A stretch of 64,000 nt of DNA, taken from assembly GCF_018139145.2 (NCBI RefSeq), contig NC_059471.1:82048520-82112519 (forward strand). Reading direction: 5' to 3'. The notes beneath the pieces are model-generated. The model had not been told where the DNA came from. It saw only the letters and a list, made by a program, of their open reading frames with translations, and searched no databases. Source of the DNA: Gymnogyps californianus (taxonomy: Eukaryota > Chordata > Aves > Accipitriformes > Cathartidae). This document shows, in pieces, positions 1 through 25,646 of this stretch. Each line of letters begins with the position of its first letter. Within the stretch, counting starts at the first letter, position 1. The translations under genes and the position numbers were made by a program.

Positions 1-15
1 TTGTTTCTTTTTCAG

Positions 16-14543
<14,528 letters not shown>

Positions 14544-14550
14544 AGCTATT

Positions 14551-14556
14551 AATAAA
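14551..14556 (+). terminator. MSL3: Possible proximal poly(A) signal just after the MSL3 stop
   Basis: AATAAA begins 7 bases after the stop codon. The next 60 bases lack a clear G/T-rich element, so strong use is doubtful. If used, it would leave a 3' UTR of only about 30 bases. Confidence 0.3.
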
Positions 14557-15326
14557 GATTAAATCCTACTATACGTAGCCCACTTTTGCCACGTGGCTAC
14601 AAGATGAAGATGAAAAAGGAATTAAAACAACTTCTGGAGTTGAAGAAATAGGGAAGTATCTTCTGTGATGGTTGATTTACTTAGGAATGGAGAACTTCTT
14701 TTCAGAGATGTGTATGGACTGCGTTGTGAGTTGCTTAGAGGATTGAATATAACTCCGGCTCCAGATGAATGAAGAAGCCTTGTTCTGACTTCTAATGCAT
14801 AGGACTGCATAGGACTATTGAAAAGGAAGGGAGGCAAAAGCAGATGCATTAGCAACAGGACATTTTCATGAAGATAGATCATCATGCTGTGTTTCATTTT
14901 AGCTCCACCTCTCCAGCCTGAGAAATAAGACTTGACTAAAAAGTTACATGAAGAGAACGCATAACTGGTGTCTTATGGACTTTTTTCCTCACAAATTGCA
15001 CTTCATTTTGTGGAACTGTCATGATAGAAAAGATTGCTTAATGTAAAGGTGTTTTTGCTGTTTGGCTAGCATGGCATCTGCCTCAAGAATGACTTTGTTG
15101 CTTGAATGAAAGATGTGTTGCTTACTTTGCATTTTGCAAAGGTGTATATAGCTCTTTTCATGGTAAGGCTGCCAGAGTTCCAAGGAGAGCATACGTTGCC
15201 AGTGATTCAACATTTACCTGGCAATAAATGATTTCCAGAGCCATTATGAAAGAACTGATTTTCTACAAGTAAGCGGAGAAGTCAATAAAGTGATGGCAGT
15301 TTAACTGGCAAACAGTTCTTTTCTTA

Positions 15327-15332
15327 ATAAAG
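15327..15332 (+). terminator. MSL3: Poly(A) signal, probable main MSL3 site
   Basis: A canonical AATAAA is followed 25-40 bases later by a GTG/TGTGTG-rich stretch, the usual downstream element. A second AATAAA 43 bases upstream could serve the same cleavage region. Confidence 0.55.
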
Positions 15333-15350
15333 TTCACAGTGGCTGCTGTG

Positions 15351-18300
15351 TAAATGTGTGATTTTGACTGTTTAAAACGTCTTGTTGTGCTTGATTAGTA
15401 TTTTTGAGATTGCTAAGTGTGCATATAATGAGAGGAGGGCGCATTGACAACATAGAGAGAGAAGCTCTTTCTGTATCATTAGGTTTTCTTCTACAGACTT
15501 GAAGGATGTCTCTTCAGACAGTTTTAAACACTTTAGCTCTGGAAATAGGAATTCAGTGAGAACCGAGTTCCTAGAAATCTGACAACACATTCAGTAATTG
15601 AAATATAATTCTTGTCTTGATTGTCATCAAAACCTCATCCATGACTTAGAACTCTGGCCTTCAGAATCCTCTGCTATGTCAAGACAGACACAGATTTTAA
15701 AAGCACTGGGAGAAAATAGGACTCGAGGCTTATAGACTACTGCATTAATCACTGTGTAATCCTTCCTAGTTCAGAAAACTTCCAACACTTACCTGTAATG
15801 AAAAACTAACTAGTAGTTAGGAGGAATCATCTTTCAAATGTAAATGGCAAGCTTAGTCTAAGAGGCCAAAGGAAATCTGAAATCTACTGTTGGCATTTGT
15901 TGTCACTCACTTTTCAGAGTGTTCTGATGTATTAAAGCTTTTGAAGTGAAAAGATAAGGATTACCTTGGTTTTAGCAATTTAGGTTCTGCTTTTTAGAAA
16001 AGCTTCTGTAAAGATTCTGTTAAACTTAGTGTTTGTTAAACGAATGTTTGGCATGGATGCATGCAGATTTGGTGATCATTATTTCTAAAGATCACCATTT
16101 AGTAGTACTACTCTTCTTTTAATGCGTTTCTGTTGTACCAAAAAAAAACATTTGTAAGCTTTAGTTTTTCTCAAATTACAGAAGTTTTGAATCTCTAGCA
16201 GAATCCAAGTACCTCAAAATCCACTTTGCAAACATGTTTCATTCTAGTCTTAGGCCCTGTTTTTCTAAAAAGACAATTCAACGAAGTACTAATGACTATC
16301 TAACGAGAATTAATCTTGGAATACTGCCTGAAACTCCATCCTTAATACTTTCTATTGCAGGAATGTTAGAGTGTGTATAATACGGCAAATCTGTTTTCGT
16401 TCCACTGTTGGTACCTGTGAGTATAAGGCAAGTTATGAACAGAGTTTAAACCTTATTGTGTGACTGTGTTTAACTGTTAAAATGACAATTTCTGCATGCA
16501 GGGGTTACTAATACTGTCGGTATTGCCTTGTCGATACATTGTGATGATTCTCAAAAGATGCGAGGGAGGGGGGGAAATTCTGAAGGTCCAGTTAGTGTAG
16601 TCTTTATGTGAACACACTTCTTTGTAAAATTCTCTTGAAGCTGCTATTGGATATAATATTACAAAGTATCTTGCGCTCATAACAACCGAAAAACTTTTCT
16701 CAAAAGTAGCACCCTTCTGTGGTTCTTGACACTTTTAATTGACATGACTTCCCTGGACACTTTCTCTTTGAATTTAAAAAGTTTAGGTTTATATATTCAA
16801 TTACAGTAATGTGCATCTTTGACATCCCCCTTCCCTACTGTCACTCTTTGTTTACTGCTTTGCTATTTTTATACCCAATTTCTTTTTTTAAGCTGAAACA
16901 GTGCAAAAGACTTGCAAAAACTTGAACCAGATTGCATAAGAGCGTAGTTCTTACTAGTCTTAAAACATATAGAGACTTAGCGGTGTGGCCCCCAAAATAC
17001 GCTTCGGATGGAATATTCAAGGGCTCGTGTGGCTAGGGGAAGCTTAATAGTATAGTTATACTGCTGGTGTGAATCTGTAACTCTTTGAATGTCCTTGCCT
17101 GATTAGATTTTTGATGGGATTCATGTCCATCTGAACTGATGAAAGAGGTTTCAGCACTTAGCTGTTTGTCATTCGTTGGCCGCTGTTTGTAGAGCTACCC
17201 GTATCAGTGTTTTCTAACCTGATTCAGTCAAAATGGCTCAGGTTAGCTGAAGAAATGTGTAAAACTGACTGAAGCAGGCGAGGGAGCGTTCACGTGAGCA
17301 AGTCTGGCAGGAGGCTTCAGAGACGGCCTCCTCCAGAGGAGGAGCTGAGCTGAGAACGCAGGTTAATGGGCAGCAATAGTTTACACTGGCACAGCTGTTC
17401 GCATCGCTCACGTGTGCTCTGGTGCCAAACTGAGGGGTTCTAGTTTGTGTATTTAAGGAAATTATACCAGTGTAATTATAGTGCATACTTAAACTGGTAA
17501 ACCTCTCCGCTGAAGGCAAGTCCTTGCGCTTGCCTTCAAGAATAGGCGGCTCCAACAGTAAGTGTGGTGTAGGGTTGTGGCTATGGCTACCTGACCTGTC
17601 TTGGGAGAAGGCAGATGTGGCCTAGGATGAGAAGCAGGTAATGCAGCTGATGTAGCACGTAAAGTGCACTGCTGTGTAAGTACCTGAGATCTAAGTACCT
17701 GTGTGTACGTACCTAAGACCTGTGTAAGCACCAGAGTCTGCACAAATACTACTAATTTCAGTACCTGCTCTGACTTTGCCAGTGTGAAGGGACCTGAGCA
17801 ACTTGACATTGTGCCAAAGATGTGTGAAACTGACTGTATGTAAAGTGCTTTACATACATTGTAAAGATTACCAAAGAAGAATATATTAACAGAATTTAAC
17901 TTGTAATATACTTCAGTTTTGTTCCTAATTTTAGGTTTTACTGTGTACCTATTATGCTTCAAGAAAAAAATCATGCTGTTCTTTCATGTGCGCTATCTAG
18001 AGTTGCTGCATTGCCTTTCATTTTGCCACTGTGTTGCTACGTTTTTTTCAAGCTCCATTTCGAGCTCCTGTTTCAAAGCTCAGGCTTTGATGTAGTGTCC
18101 CCTTCCGCTGAGACGGCCGAGGCAGATGTGACTGAGTGCTAATTTAAAGTATGTTCCGTGTCCCGTTCTGAAAGCAAGCTTATGCAGGCGTTGGGGTTTC
18201 ACTTGGCATTTGGTGTGGGCTAACAGCATGTGTGTGGTCAGCCATTATGTCGGAAATGTTTAGTGGGAACTTGTCAAACAGTAGTGCAGGATGACCTTGC

Positions 18301-19220
18301 CCTGGATTGTGCTGAGAGGAATGTCTGCAGTCAAAGAGGAGATAAAAAGCTGATTGGAAATAAAAAGCTGTTACTGCTTTTCATGTTTGCATCATAAAAA
18401 GTGTTATCAAGACATTTGGGAAATACACTGGGGAGATTGTTATTGGAGTTAAAATATATATGTATATATTAAATCCTTCATTTCTTGAAAATTATACATT
18501 TTCCCCTCTGGAGGCTTAAGTGTATATCCCAAAAGTATGTGTGCTGGAGTGGAAATAAGCTTTTCAAGGCAGGGGGGGAGATAGCAGCATGTTTTATCCT
18601 TACCTGGGTCTCAAGTCAAGCCTTTATTGTGGTAGTTAGCTGTACAAAAGCACAATGCTGACAGCTCTTGGACAGACAGCCACATCTTAACTTCTGGCCT
18701 GGTGCATGTGTGATTGCTTTTAACTTCTTGACCTATTAACAGAACTGGAAAGCAAGTTTGCACTTCAGAGCGTGCCAACTCTACTCTCTAAATTCAAGGA
18801 AAAAATGCCAAATAGCTGCAATGCAAGCATACTTAGGCCAAATGCATCAAGAAATGTATTTTTGTCCTGCGTACTGTAGAATCTCCTTTGTGATATGAGG
18901 TGATTGCGTTTAATTGCATTTAACAAGTCACCGATTTATTTTTCAATGTAAATACATCTCAGTGTAATGAGGTTCCCTGAAACAATGGTTCTAGATGGTA
19001 TGTTACTTCCGTAATGTGTTTGACCATAGTACAACCTTGATGTGTTTACATAGTCAATTTTTTCACTTGCGGATGAAACAAAGAACTTGGAGGGGTTTTC
19101 AGCTTTTTGTATAGCTGCGTCATTTTTCTGTATGAAATTAGTGAATACAGGTACTATACTTCTGCAGTCAGAGGTACCAATGCAGTGTTTCTGCCTCAAT
19201 TTTTGGTGGTTTTTACTTCA
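15351..19220. other. Intergenic DNA downstream of MSL3
   Basis: AT-rich, with no gene, LTR or CR1 recognised. It holds a perfect 11-bp-arm hairpin at 17,835-17,858 and a short GTACCT-type repetitive patch at about 17,680-17,725. ORFs here look like chance frames without splice context. Confidence 0.6.
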
Positions 19221-19223
19221 ACA

Positions 19224-19248
19224 CCCCACCCCCCCACCCCCAACTCCC
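19224..19248 (-). other. Putative G-quadruplex (minus strand)
   Basis: The + strand has four C tracts (4, 7, 5 and 3 bases) separated by 1, 1 and 4 bases. The minus strand therefore carries four G runs with short loops, which meets the usual quadruplex pattern. It is a sequence-based prediction only. Confidence 0.6.
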
Positions 19249-19492
19249 AAAACAAAGTTTGGAATATATGTTGCCTCAGGAAAATGCTATCAGCAATGAC
19301 TGAGTGGCAGATGTAGATGCTTACTAAGATCTAACTCAATGCATCCTCCCTATTGCATGCATTATGTATTTTCTCCTAATTCATATAGCAGATGACTTTT
19401 TTGCATTAAGGCTAAGGATTATAGCAAGCTGAATAAATCAGTGAAGTATAAACACGTGCTCAAAGATGAAAAGGAGAAATCGGCTTAAAAAA

Positions 19493-19509
19493 GGGGGGGG
19501 GGGGGGGGG
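19493..19509 (+). repeat. Poly(G) homopolymer, 17 bases
   Basis: An uninterrupted run of 17 G is preceded by A6 and followed by C and A7. Length may be unreliable because such runs are hard to sequence. Confidence 0.9.
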
Positions 19510-19510
19510 C

Positions 19511-22500
19511 AAAAAAAGCGCATGTTGTTCCTCCTTTATGTCAGTTGGGAGTGGTCGCTCACATCATGTTAAGGGGATAACATCATCATAAAGAGAATGA
19601 ACAAACCTGTGAGATGCAAATTGATGCATCCCGGCACTAATACAGACCTTTAGAAGTGTCTGCTGAGGAATGGAGTAATTTCTCTGCTGTTTTGTCACTA
19701 GAAATGGCAGAAGGTTTTGATTGACAATGACTTTTTCTCTTACCAGTACAAGATACTGGATCTACTTCTGGGGAAAGCAACCCAGGTATTAAAGTGTTGA
19801 ATCATACAATATGTTCGTGGGGTTATTTCAGTGCGATGCCAGAAAACAAAGTGTGTTTATATAGCAAGAAATGTAGAGATAAATGTGTTTAGTTCCTGGC
19901 AAAATGAACAGCAGACGTTTCCATCACAGCAGTAGTGTACTGGTTGTGCCTCTAATGTCTGTGAATGTTGAGTAGATGTTCAATTTATTAAACTTTTTCT
20001 AGTCTTTAATTATAAGCTATTCATAATTACCAGTCTGATAATTAAGTCATTAATCTTTAAAGTCCTTGAAACAAAGATCTCTTCCAAGTACTTTCCTACT
20101 TTACTCCCTTTCTTCTTTCCTTGCTCATATTTTTCTAGTAGTCTAGAAAATTACAAAAACATGCTTATGAGATTCGTGGAGAGGAGGAGAATGGTTCTGA
20201 CTCAGACTAAGCAAGTTGCACATATTTTTCTTAAGTGTTTTGATGTTTCTGATTCATTTTGAGGTATAATCATCAAATGTGTGCTAAATATATTTGGGAT
20301 TTTATTTGTAGGCTCGAAAGTAGAGCCAAAATGTAAGTCAGGTGAATCGAATGGTGCAAATATCTAGTCAAGTTATCGGATAATTTAAATATGCCTGAAA
20401 TGAGTGCTACTGTATGTATTTCTATGTTTTCTATTTTAAATGTGGCTCTCTGATTTGTCTTGGTTACTTGATGCCAAGGATTGTAAATGAGGGCCTTTCT
20501 CTAAAGTGTAAAATTGATTAAATGTCAACATGAGTAATCAAAACATCAAATTTTGCCATCAATATGAATTTAAACATAGAAATGCTACCATCCCATGTTA
20601 TGAGCAAAGAGACATTCTGCCCTTCTTTTTGCAGAAGCTTCTTAGAAATACAGTATACAACAAATCTGCTGCCACATGGCTGACCTGGCGAAGGTGTCGG
20701 TCTCAGTGGAAGGATGGAGGTAACCTGCAGCTCTTCGCAAAGTGCCTTCAGCCCACGCAGAAGATGCTCGTGGTGTTCCGCTGGTGGGCTGGGGGCATCG
20801 GTAAGCACGCCATGAGAGACTCGTCAGATGGAATAAACCTTCACAAGTTGCCTCTTACACTTGTATTTTAATGACAGCAGTACAGCGAATGCTTCCATAG
20901 TTGATATTTAGTAAGAGTTTTCATGGCTTACAACCTTCTGTTTTGTAGGCTGCCGAGTTAAGAAATCTAAAGTAGTTCTGTTTAGGTTTCACATGCATGA
21001 CTGAGTAGGAGGTAGATTTTACTAATTGTTTTTAATCAGATTAATGAGGAATTTATCTTCTGTTGCTGTGAGTGACTACTGCAGCGATGTAACTTCTTTG
21101 GCATCAGATTTGTGCATTTTTTTAAAAAAATCATTAGAAACAGTGTGAGTAGTAACTAATTGGACATTTCGTAAAGATTTTGCTTACTGGCAGATGGATG
21201 ATATGACACATGTAATGTATATGCAGTATTGCCAAATGTAGGCATTAGAGATCATGAGTCAGACCCTTAAAAGTCTTGAGAGTGATTAAGCAAATGTGAA
21301 GATTAACTCCTGTTCTTTGGGCCCCTAGGGTAACATGAGTCAAGCTTGCGACAAAGCTTGCTTGAGACTTGAGAAAGGAAAACTGAGTCTTTTGGCTAAT
21401 CACGTGTATTTTAGAGTTGGAGCTTTAGAAAAAAAACACAAAACCTTGCAAGACTGGCAATAAAATGATGATTTGGCAATGCTCTAATAGAGCAGGATGC
21501 CATTAATCTGAAAATAATCAGAGACTGAATCTATTTGTGAACATCTGTGCAAACATAACACAAGCCTCGGATAGCAAGGTTTTCCGGGTAGGGCGGTTAT
21601 CTGCTAATCTACAAAACAGTCTGCCTTTGCCAAAGGCATAAATCTAAATTTGTAGATTCAATTTTTTTTTACTTGTTTGGAATGACTATTAATAAAGTGA
21701 GAGAGATAAATTGTTTACCATAGTAACAGAATTACCCTGTGCATGATGATCAAGTTGATGAAATCATGCATCGGAAGAAAACAGGAAGCAAGATGAGAAC
21801 TCCACTGTTTCTACACTGTATGTGCAAGACTAATATGTTGTTTATGTTGTTAGACCCACTTGTTGAATTATTTGTCTCTCCCTGGTTGCGTCGAGAGAGA
21901 CAAGTTGTCACTGTTGCGTTAGGCCCAGCTCTGTCAAAGACAGTAAGTGTCTAAAGAAAAATCTAGACTGAGGTCAGATCTGTGTAAGCCGAAGGGAGCA
22001 ACCCACAAATCCTTTCTCTTTCCAAATCTAGTACGGCGATCTGTATGGCTGTAGTTGCCTAAGTTTTTCCAGTGAAGTTATTAAAAAGCTGAACTGAGCT
22101 TTTAGCACCCATGTCAGGTTTGCAAGGCCATTTGGGATGCACAGACTGAGCATCAATCTTTGCACTTGCATCTGCTGGAGGATGCATGCATCTCGCCAAT
22201 GGCAGTGCAACCCATGTTACAGCAAGAGTAGCCACTGTAACAAAAGTTGGGAGGAGGACCAGACTGGAAATGCAGTGGCAAGTCCCTCTGATACAGTACT
22301 TTAAATGTGGATTAGGAAGTGGGAGATCTGGGTTTGACAACTACTCAACCTGAGAGGCTTTGCAATCCACTCTACAGACCTTGCTGAATGAGGCCACCTT
22401 CTACGTTGCTCGTAACACTGTCTCACTGCGCAGGAAGGGCAGCGAGAGCCACAGACCTGGAAGGAAGAGTTTTCTTCCTCCTTGAGCTGGAGAGCAATAT

Positions 22501-24122
22501 TTCCACTTGCTTGTTCTGATTTCCCCATACAGCCCTTGGCTTCCTTTTTTGCATGCCTTGTAGCTTCAACAAGAGAGGACAGCCTTGCCAGCAGCCTGCT
22601 AGGAGATACTGAAGTAATTTATCTGAGGAATACTGGGCCCAGGTTGTGAGCTTTCTGAGTGGATCCAAGTCTCACTACAAATCTGAACTTTTGGTTTCTT
22701 CTGGTGAAGAACTAAAAAAACCCCAAACTTGTTCTTTCTATTGCTGCTCAAGCAGGTAGGGTAGGATTCAGCCCAACAAATATTGAGGATGGCAGCTGAG
22801 AGATCCACATCTGAACTTCCTCTATAGTCCTTGGACAGAAGAAATACTTCCAGGGTGTGACTGATCTTGCCCTGAAACGGGTGTGTAACACAGGCTATTG
22901 AGCTGCAACAACGCCATTGCTGCTTAGAAAGAGAATCTAGAGTCAACAGCTTGACACAGAAGCACGTGCATACATTTAGGTGAGATGATCCCTCCCTGTA
23001 CTATCTGTATAAATTCAAACAGATTTGGGGCATTCTAGAGCTTTTACTTAATGGTTTTGCTCTTTTGTATGTGTGAAGAGTAACTGATAACTGGAGGGAG
23101 AGAGCTGGCAAATAACTGGTTAATGTGTACACAACGTGCAGTTGAAAGCAGGCAAACAAAAAGCACGGAGTAGGCAGGATCAACACTATGGTTTTGCCTG
23201 CCTCTCCTGCAACATTTAGACCATGGTTGCTGGTGTCATGCTGGCAAGTGCAGCCAGTCAGTGAAACCTGTGCTTTCTCAGATCCTGGAGCAGAGATCCT
23301 ATGCAGCACACCCTACAGCAGTTCTTGCTAAAGCACTGAGAAAGCTAGTGCTGCTTACGGAGAAATAAACACCAGCTCAAACATCCTTCTCGTCATAGGA
23401 CTGCGTTCTTCTCCAGTCCTGTACCAATCACGATTTTTAAACGCTCACATCAATCGTTGCTTTTCTGTCCAGGAGCCTATGATGCAAAAACAGTAGAGGA
23501 TGCAAGCTGGGTTTGGTTTTGTCACTCTTCTCACCTAGCCTGTTGCATCAGTGAGAAAGCAGCCATGCTTTTTATACTTCGTGGATTGAAGCCACGTATG
23601 GGGATTTAAGTAGTCAATGACACCTTGGGGTTGGGTAGCAGCAAGCAGCAGCACAGCAGATGGCTGTGAGGCTGCCACCTCTGCCTGGCTTGGAGGGAAG
23701 TGCCTACAGGGTGGTGGCTAGAAGAGGCAACTTATTGTAAGGCCTTGTTTGGATTTGGGAGAATAGCTGGTGTATGAGATGGGAGTGTGGTCCATATGGT
23801 GCTATGAAAGGGTTTGAGGACAGGTAAGCTGTGGGCCACCACGTGTATTTAAGAGGCTGGATGCAGCACAGGGTTTCATGTGGCTTTGCTTAGGGTTAGC
23901 AATAGGTTGGTTTTCAGGCCATGCACGAAGCTCTGATGAAGATGGCTGCAGGGCATCATGAAAGGAGTTATTTCTGAATATACATTTTTCTAAATATTTT
24001 GTTTCTGTCCTTAAGTTTGAGGCCACACAAATTCTGGTCTGTTTGACACTACATTTGTCATTTGCATGGACATTTGGGTGGAAAAAACATAACACTACAT
24101 ATTGAATCGGGGTTTAGATTTT
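19511..24122. other. Intergenic DNA with one exon-like segment
   Basis: No recognised gene. The segment 20,635-20,800 has splice-like borders and is listed separately. The stretch 21.9-23.9 kb is less AT-rich than its surroundings and has several overlapping minus-strand ORFs, none recognisable. It could be a decayed old repeat. Confidence 0.5.
20635..20800 (+). other. Exon-like segment, unrecognised (166 bp)
   Basis: A pyrimidine tract with CTTTTTGCAG ends at 20634 and a GTAAGC donor starts at 20801. Between them one frame is open throughout, giving KLLRNTVYNKSAATWLTWRR... to ...MLVVFRWWAGGI, and the segment is richer in GC than the flanks. I do not recognise the peptide. The minus strand is also open here, so coding status is unproven. 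It may be a lncRNA exon or chance. Confidence 0.2.
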
Positions 24123-24127
24123 CTCTG

Positions 24128-24538
24128 TGTCCTGGTTTCAGCTGGGATAGAGTTAATTTTCTTCATAGTAGCTGGTATAGTGCTGTGTTTGGGATTTAGT
24201 GTGAGAATAATGTTGATAACACACTGATGTTTTAGTTGTTGCTAAGTAGTATTTATACTAAGTTAAGAATTTTTCAGTTTCCCATGCCCAGCCAGCAAGA
24301 AGGCTGGAGGGGCACAAGAAGTTGGGAGGGGACACAGCCAGGACAGCTGACCCAAAGTGGCCAAAGGAATATTCCATACCATATGATGTCATGCCCAGTA
24401 TATAAACTGGGGGGAGTTGGCTGAGAGGGGCGGATCACAGCTTGGGAACCGACTGGGCATCGGTCAGCGAGTGGTGAGCAATTGCATTGTGCATCACTTG
24501 TTTTGTATATTCTAATTCTTTTAGTATTATTATTGTCA

Positions 24539-24578
<40 letters not shown>

Positions 24579-24734
24579 TTCTTCCTTTCTGTCCTATTAA
24601 ACTGACTTTATCTCAACCCATGAGGTTTTTTGTTGGTTTTTTTAAATTTTATTCTCTCCCCTGTCCCACTGTGTGTGGGGAGTGAGCGAGCGGCTGCATG
24701 GTGCTTAGTTGCCAGCTGGTGTTAAACCATGACA
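24128..24734 (+). mobile_element. Solo LTR 1 of an avian ERVL-like endogenous retrovirus
   Basis: The 607-bp element begins TGTCCTGGTTTCAGCTGGGA and ends with the CA of GACA. It is flanked by perfect 5-bp duplications CTCTG (24123-24127 and 24735-24739), as expected for class III (ERVL-type) integration. It has a TATAAA box at 24401-24406, a decayed CRE (TGATGTCA) at 24384, and ATTAAA near 24597 as a possible poly(A) signal. There are no internal retroviral genes, so it is a solo LTR left by recombination. It belongs to the same family as the LTRs at 25.05 and 38.52 kb but is a more divergent copy, and it contains an expanded TTA repeat. Confidence 0.92.
24541..24580 (+). repeat. (TTA)n microsatellite inside LTR 1
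   Basis: About 11 consecutive TTA units lie in the 3' part of LTR 1. The other two LTR copies have no such array at the matching place, so it expanded after insertion or in this sublineage. Confidence 0.9.
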
Positions 24735-25045
24735 CTCTGTAATGCCCCCTGTCCCCCCCGGTCTAAACAATGTTGAAGCCCTTTTAGCTTAAGGTTATGT
24801 TTAAAAAACAAAAAAAAGATGCAACAACACTTATATTTGAGATCAGATGAAGCTATACAAAGTCTGGAGTGCACTTAGCTGTTAATGTGATCAGTTACTC
24901 TTCCAAATAGACTTGTGAGTAGTCATCAGAGCTAATAAAACTCAAAACCCCAATTCTGTTTCCTGAAGTCCATCTGGGGCACCTGTGTACTGAGAATAGA
25001 TGAAAGGAAATGGTGAGAAATTGGGCTTCCTGCATTGAAGAGGTT

Positions 25046-25640
25046 TGTGCTGGTTTTGGCTGGGATGGAGTTAATTTTCTTCACAGTAGCTAGTATGGGG
25101 CTATGTTTTGGATTTGTGCTGGAAACAGTGTTGATAACACAGGGATGTTTTCGTTACTGCTGAGCAGTGCTTACACAGAGTCAAGGCCTTTTCTGCTCCT
25201 CACCCCACCCCACCAGCGAGGAGGCTGGGGGTGCACAAGAAGTTGGGAGGGGACACAGCCGGGACAGCTGACCCCAACTGACCAAAGGGATATTCCATAC
25301 CATATGACGTCATGCTCAGCATATAAAGCTGGGGGAAAAGAAGGAAGGGGGGGGACGTTCAGAGTGATAGTGTTTGTCTTCCCAAGTAACCGTTACGTGT
25401 GATGCAGCCCTGCTTTCCTGGAGATGGCTGGGCACCTGCCTGCCGATGGGAAGCAGTGAATGAATTCCTTGTTTTGCTTTGCTTGTGTGCGCGGCTTTTG
25501 CTTTACCTCTTAAACTGTCTTTATCTCAACCCATGTGTTTTCTCACTTTTACTCTTCCGATTGTCTCCCCCATCCCAGTGGGGAGGAGTGAGCAAGCGGC
25601 TGTGTGGGGCTTAGTTGCTAGCTGGGGTTAAACCACGACA
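25046..25640 (+). mobile_element. Solo LTR 2 of an avian ERVL-like endogenous retrovirus
   Basis: The 595-bp element begins TGTGCTGGTTTTGGCTGGGA and ends GACA. It is bounded by perfect 5-bp duplications AGGTT (25041-25045 and 25641-25645). It keeps an intact CRE (TGACGTCA, 25305-25312) ten bases before TATAAA (25322-25327). It is very close to LTR 3 across the U3 segment CCTCACCCCACCCCACCAGC and onward. It is a separate insertion from LTR 1, since each has its own target duplication although only 311 bp separates them. No retroviral coding sequence remains. Confidence 0.92.
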
Positions 25641-25646
25641 AGGTTT

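Larger units (their letters stand above)
14544..15350 (+). other. MSL3: MSL3 3' untranslated region (probable extent)
   Basis: Non-coding sequence follows the TGA. It contains AATAAA at 14551-14556, 15284-15289 and 15327-15332. The last is followed by a G/T-rich stretch, as expected downstream of a cleavage site, so about 15,350 is the best guess for the main 3' end. Use of later signals cannot be excluded. Confidence 0.6.

Noticed and set aside
17489..17974. 161-codon minus-strand ORF
   Set aside because: It contains short repetitive VLTQVLGTYTQVLRSQVLTQ segments that arise from the GTACCT/TAAGTACCTG patch. No supporting signals.
24482..24685. Tyr-rich ORF
   Set aside because: It is translation of the TTA array within solo LTR 1.
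25103..25402. 99-codon ORF with a near-identical partner at 38,577-38,843
   Set aside because: The similarity reflects two copies of the same LTR. These are LTR U3/R frames, not retroviral genes.
24128..25640. One provirus with LTRs 1 and 2 as its ends
   Set aside because: Each LTR has its own different 5-bp target duplication, and the 311-bp spacer shows no primer binding site or gag/pol sequence.
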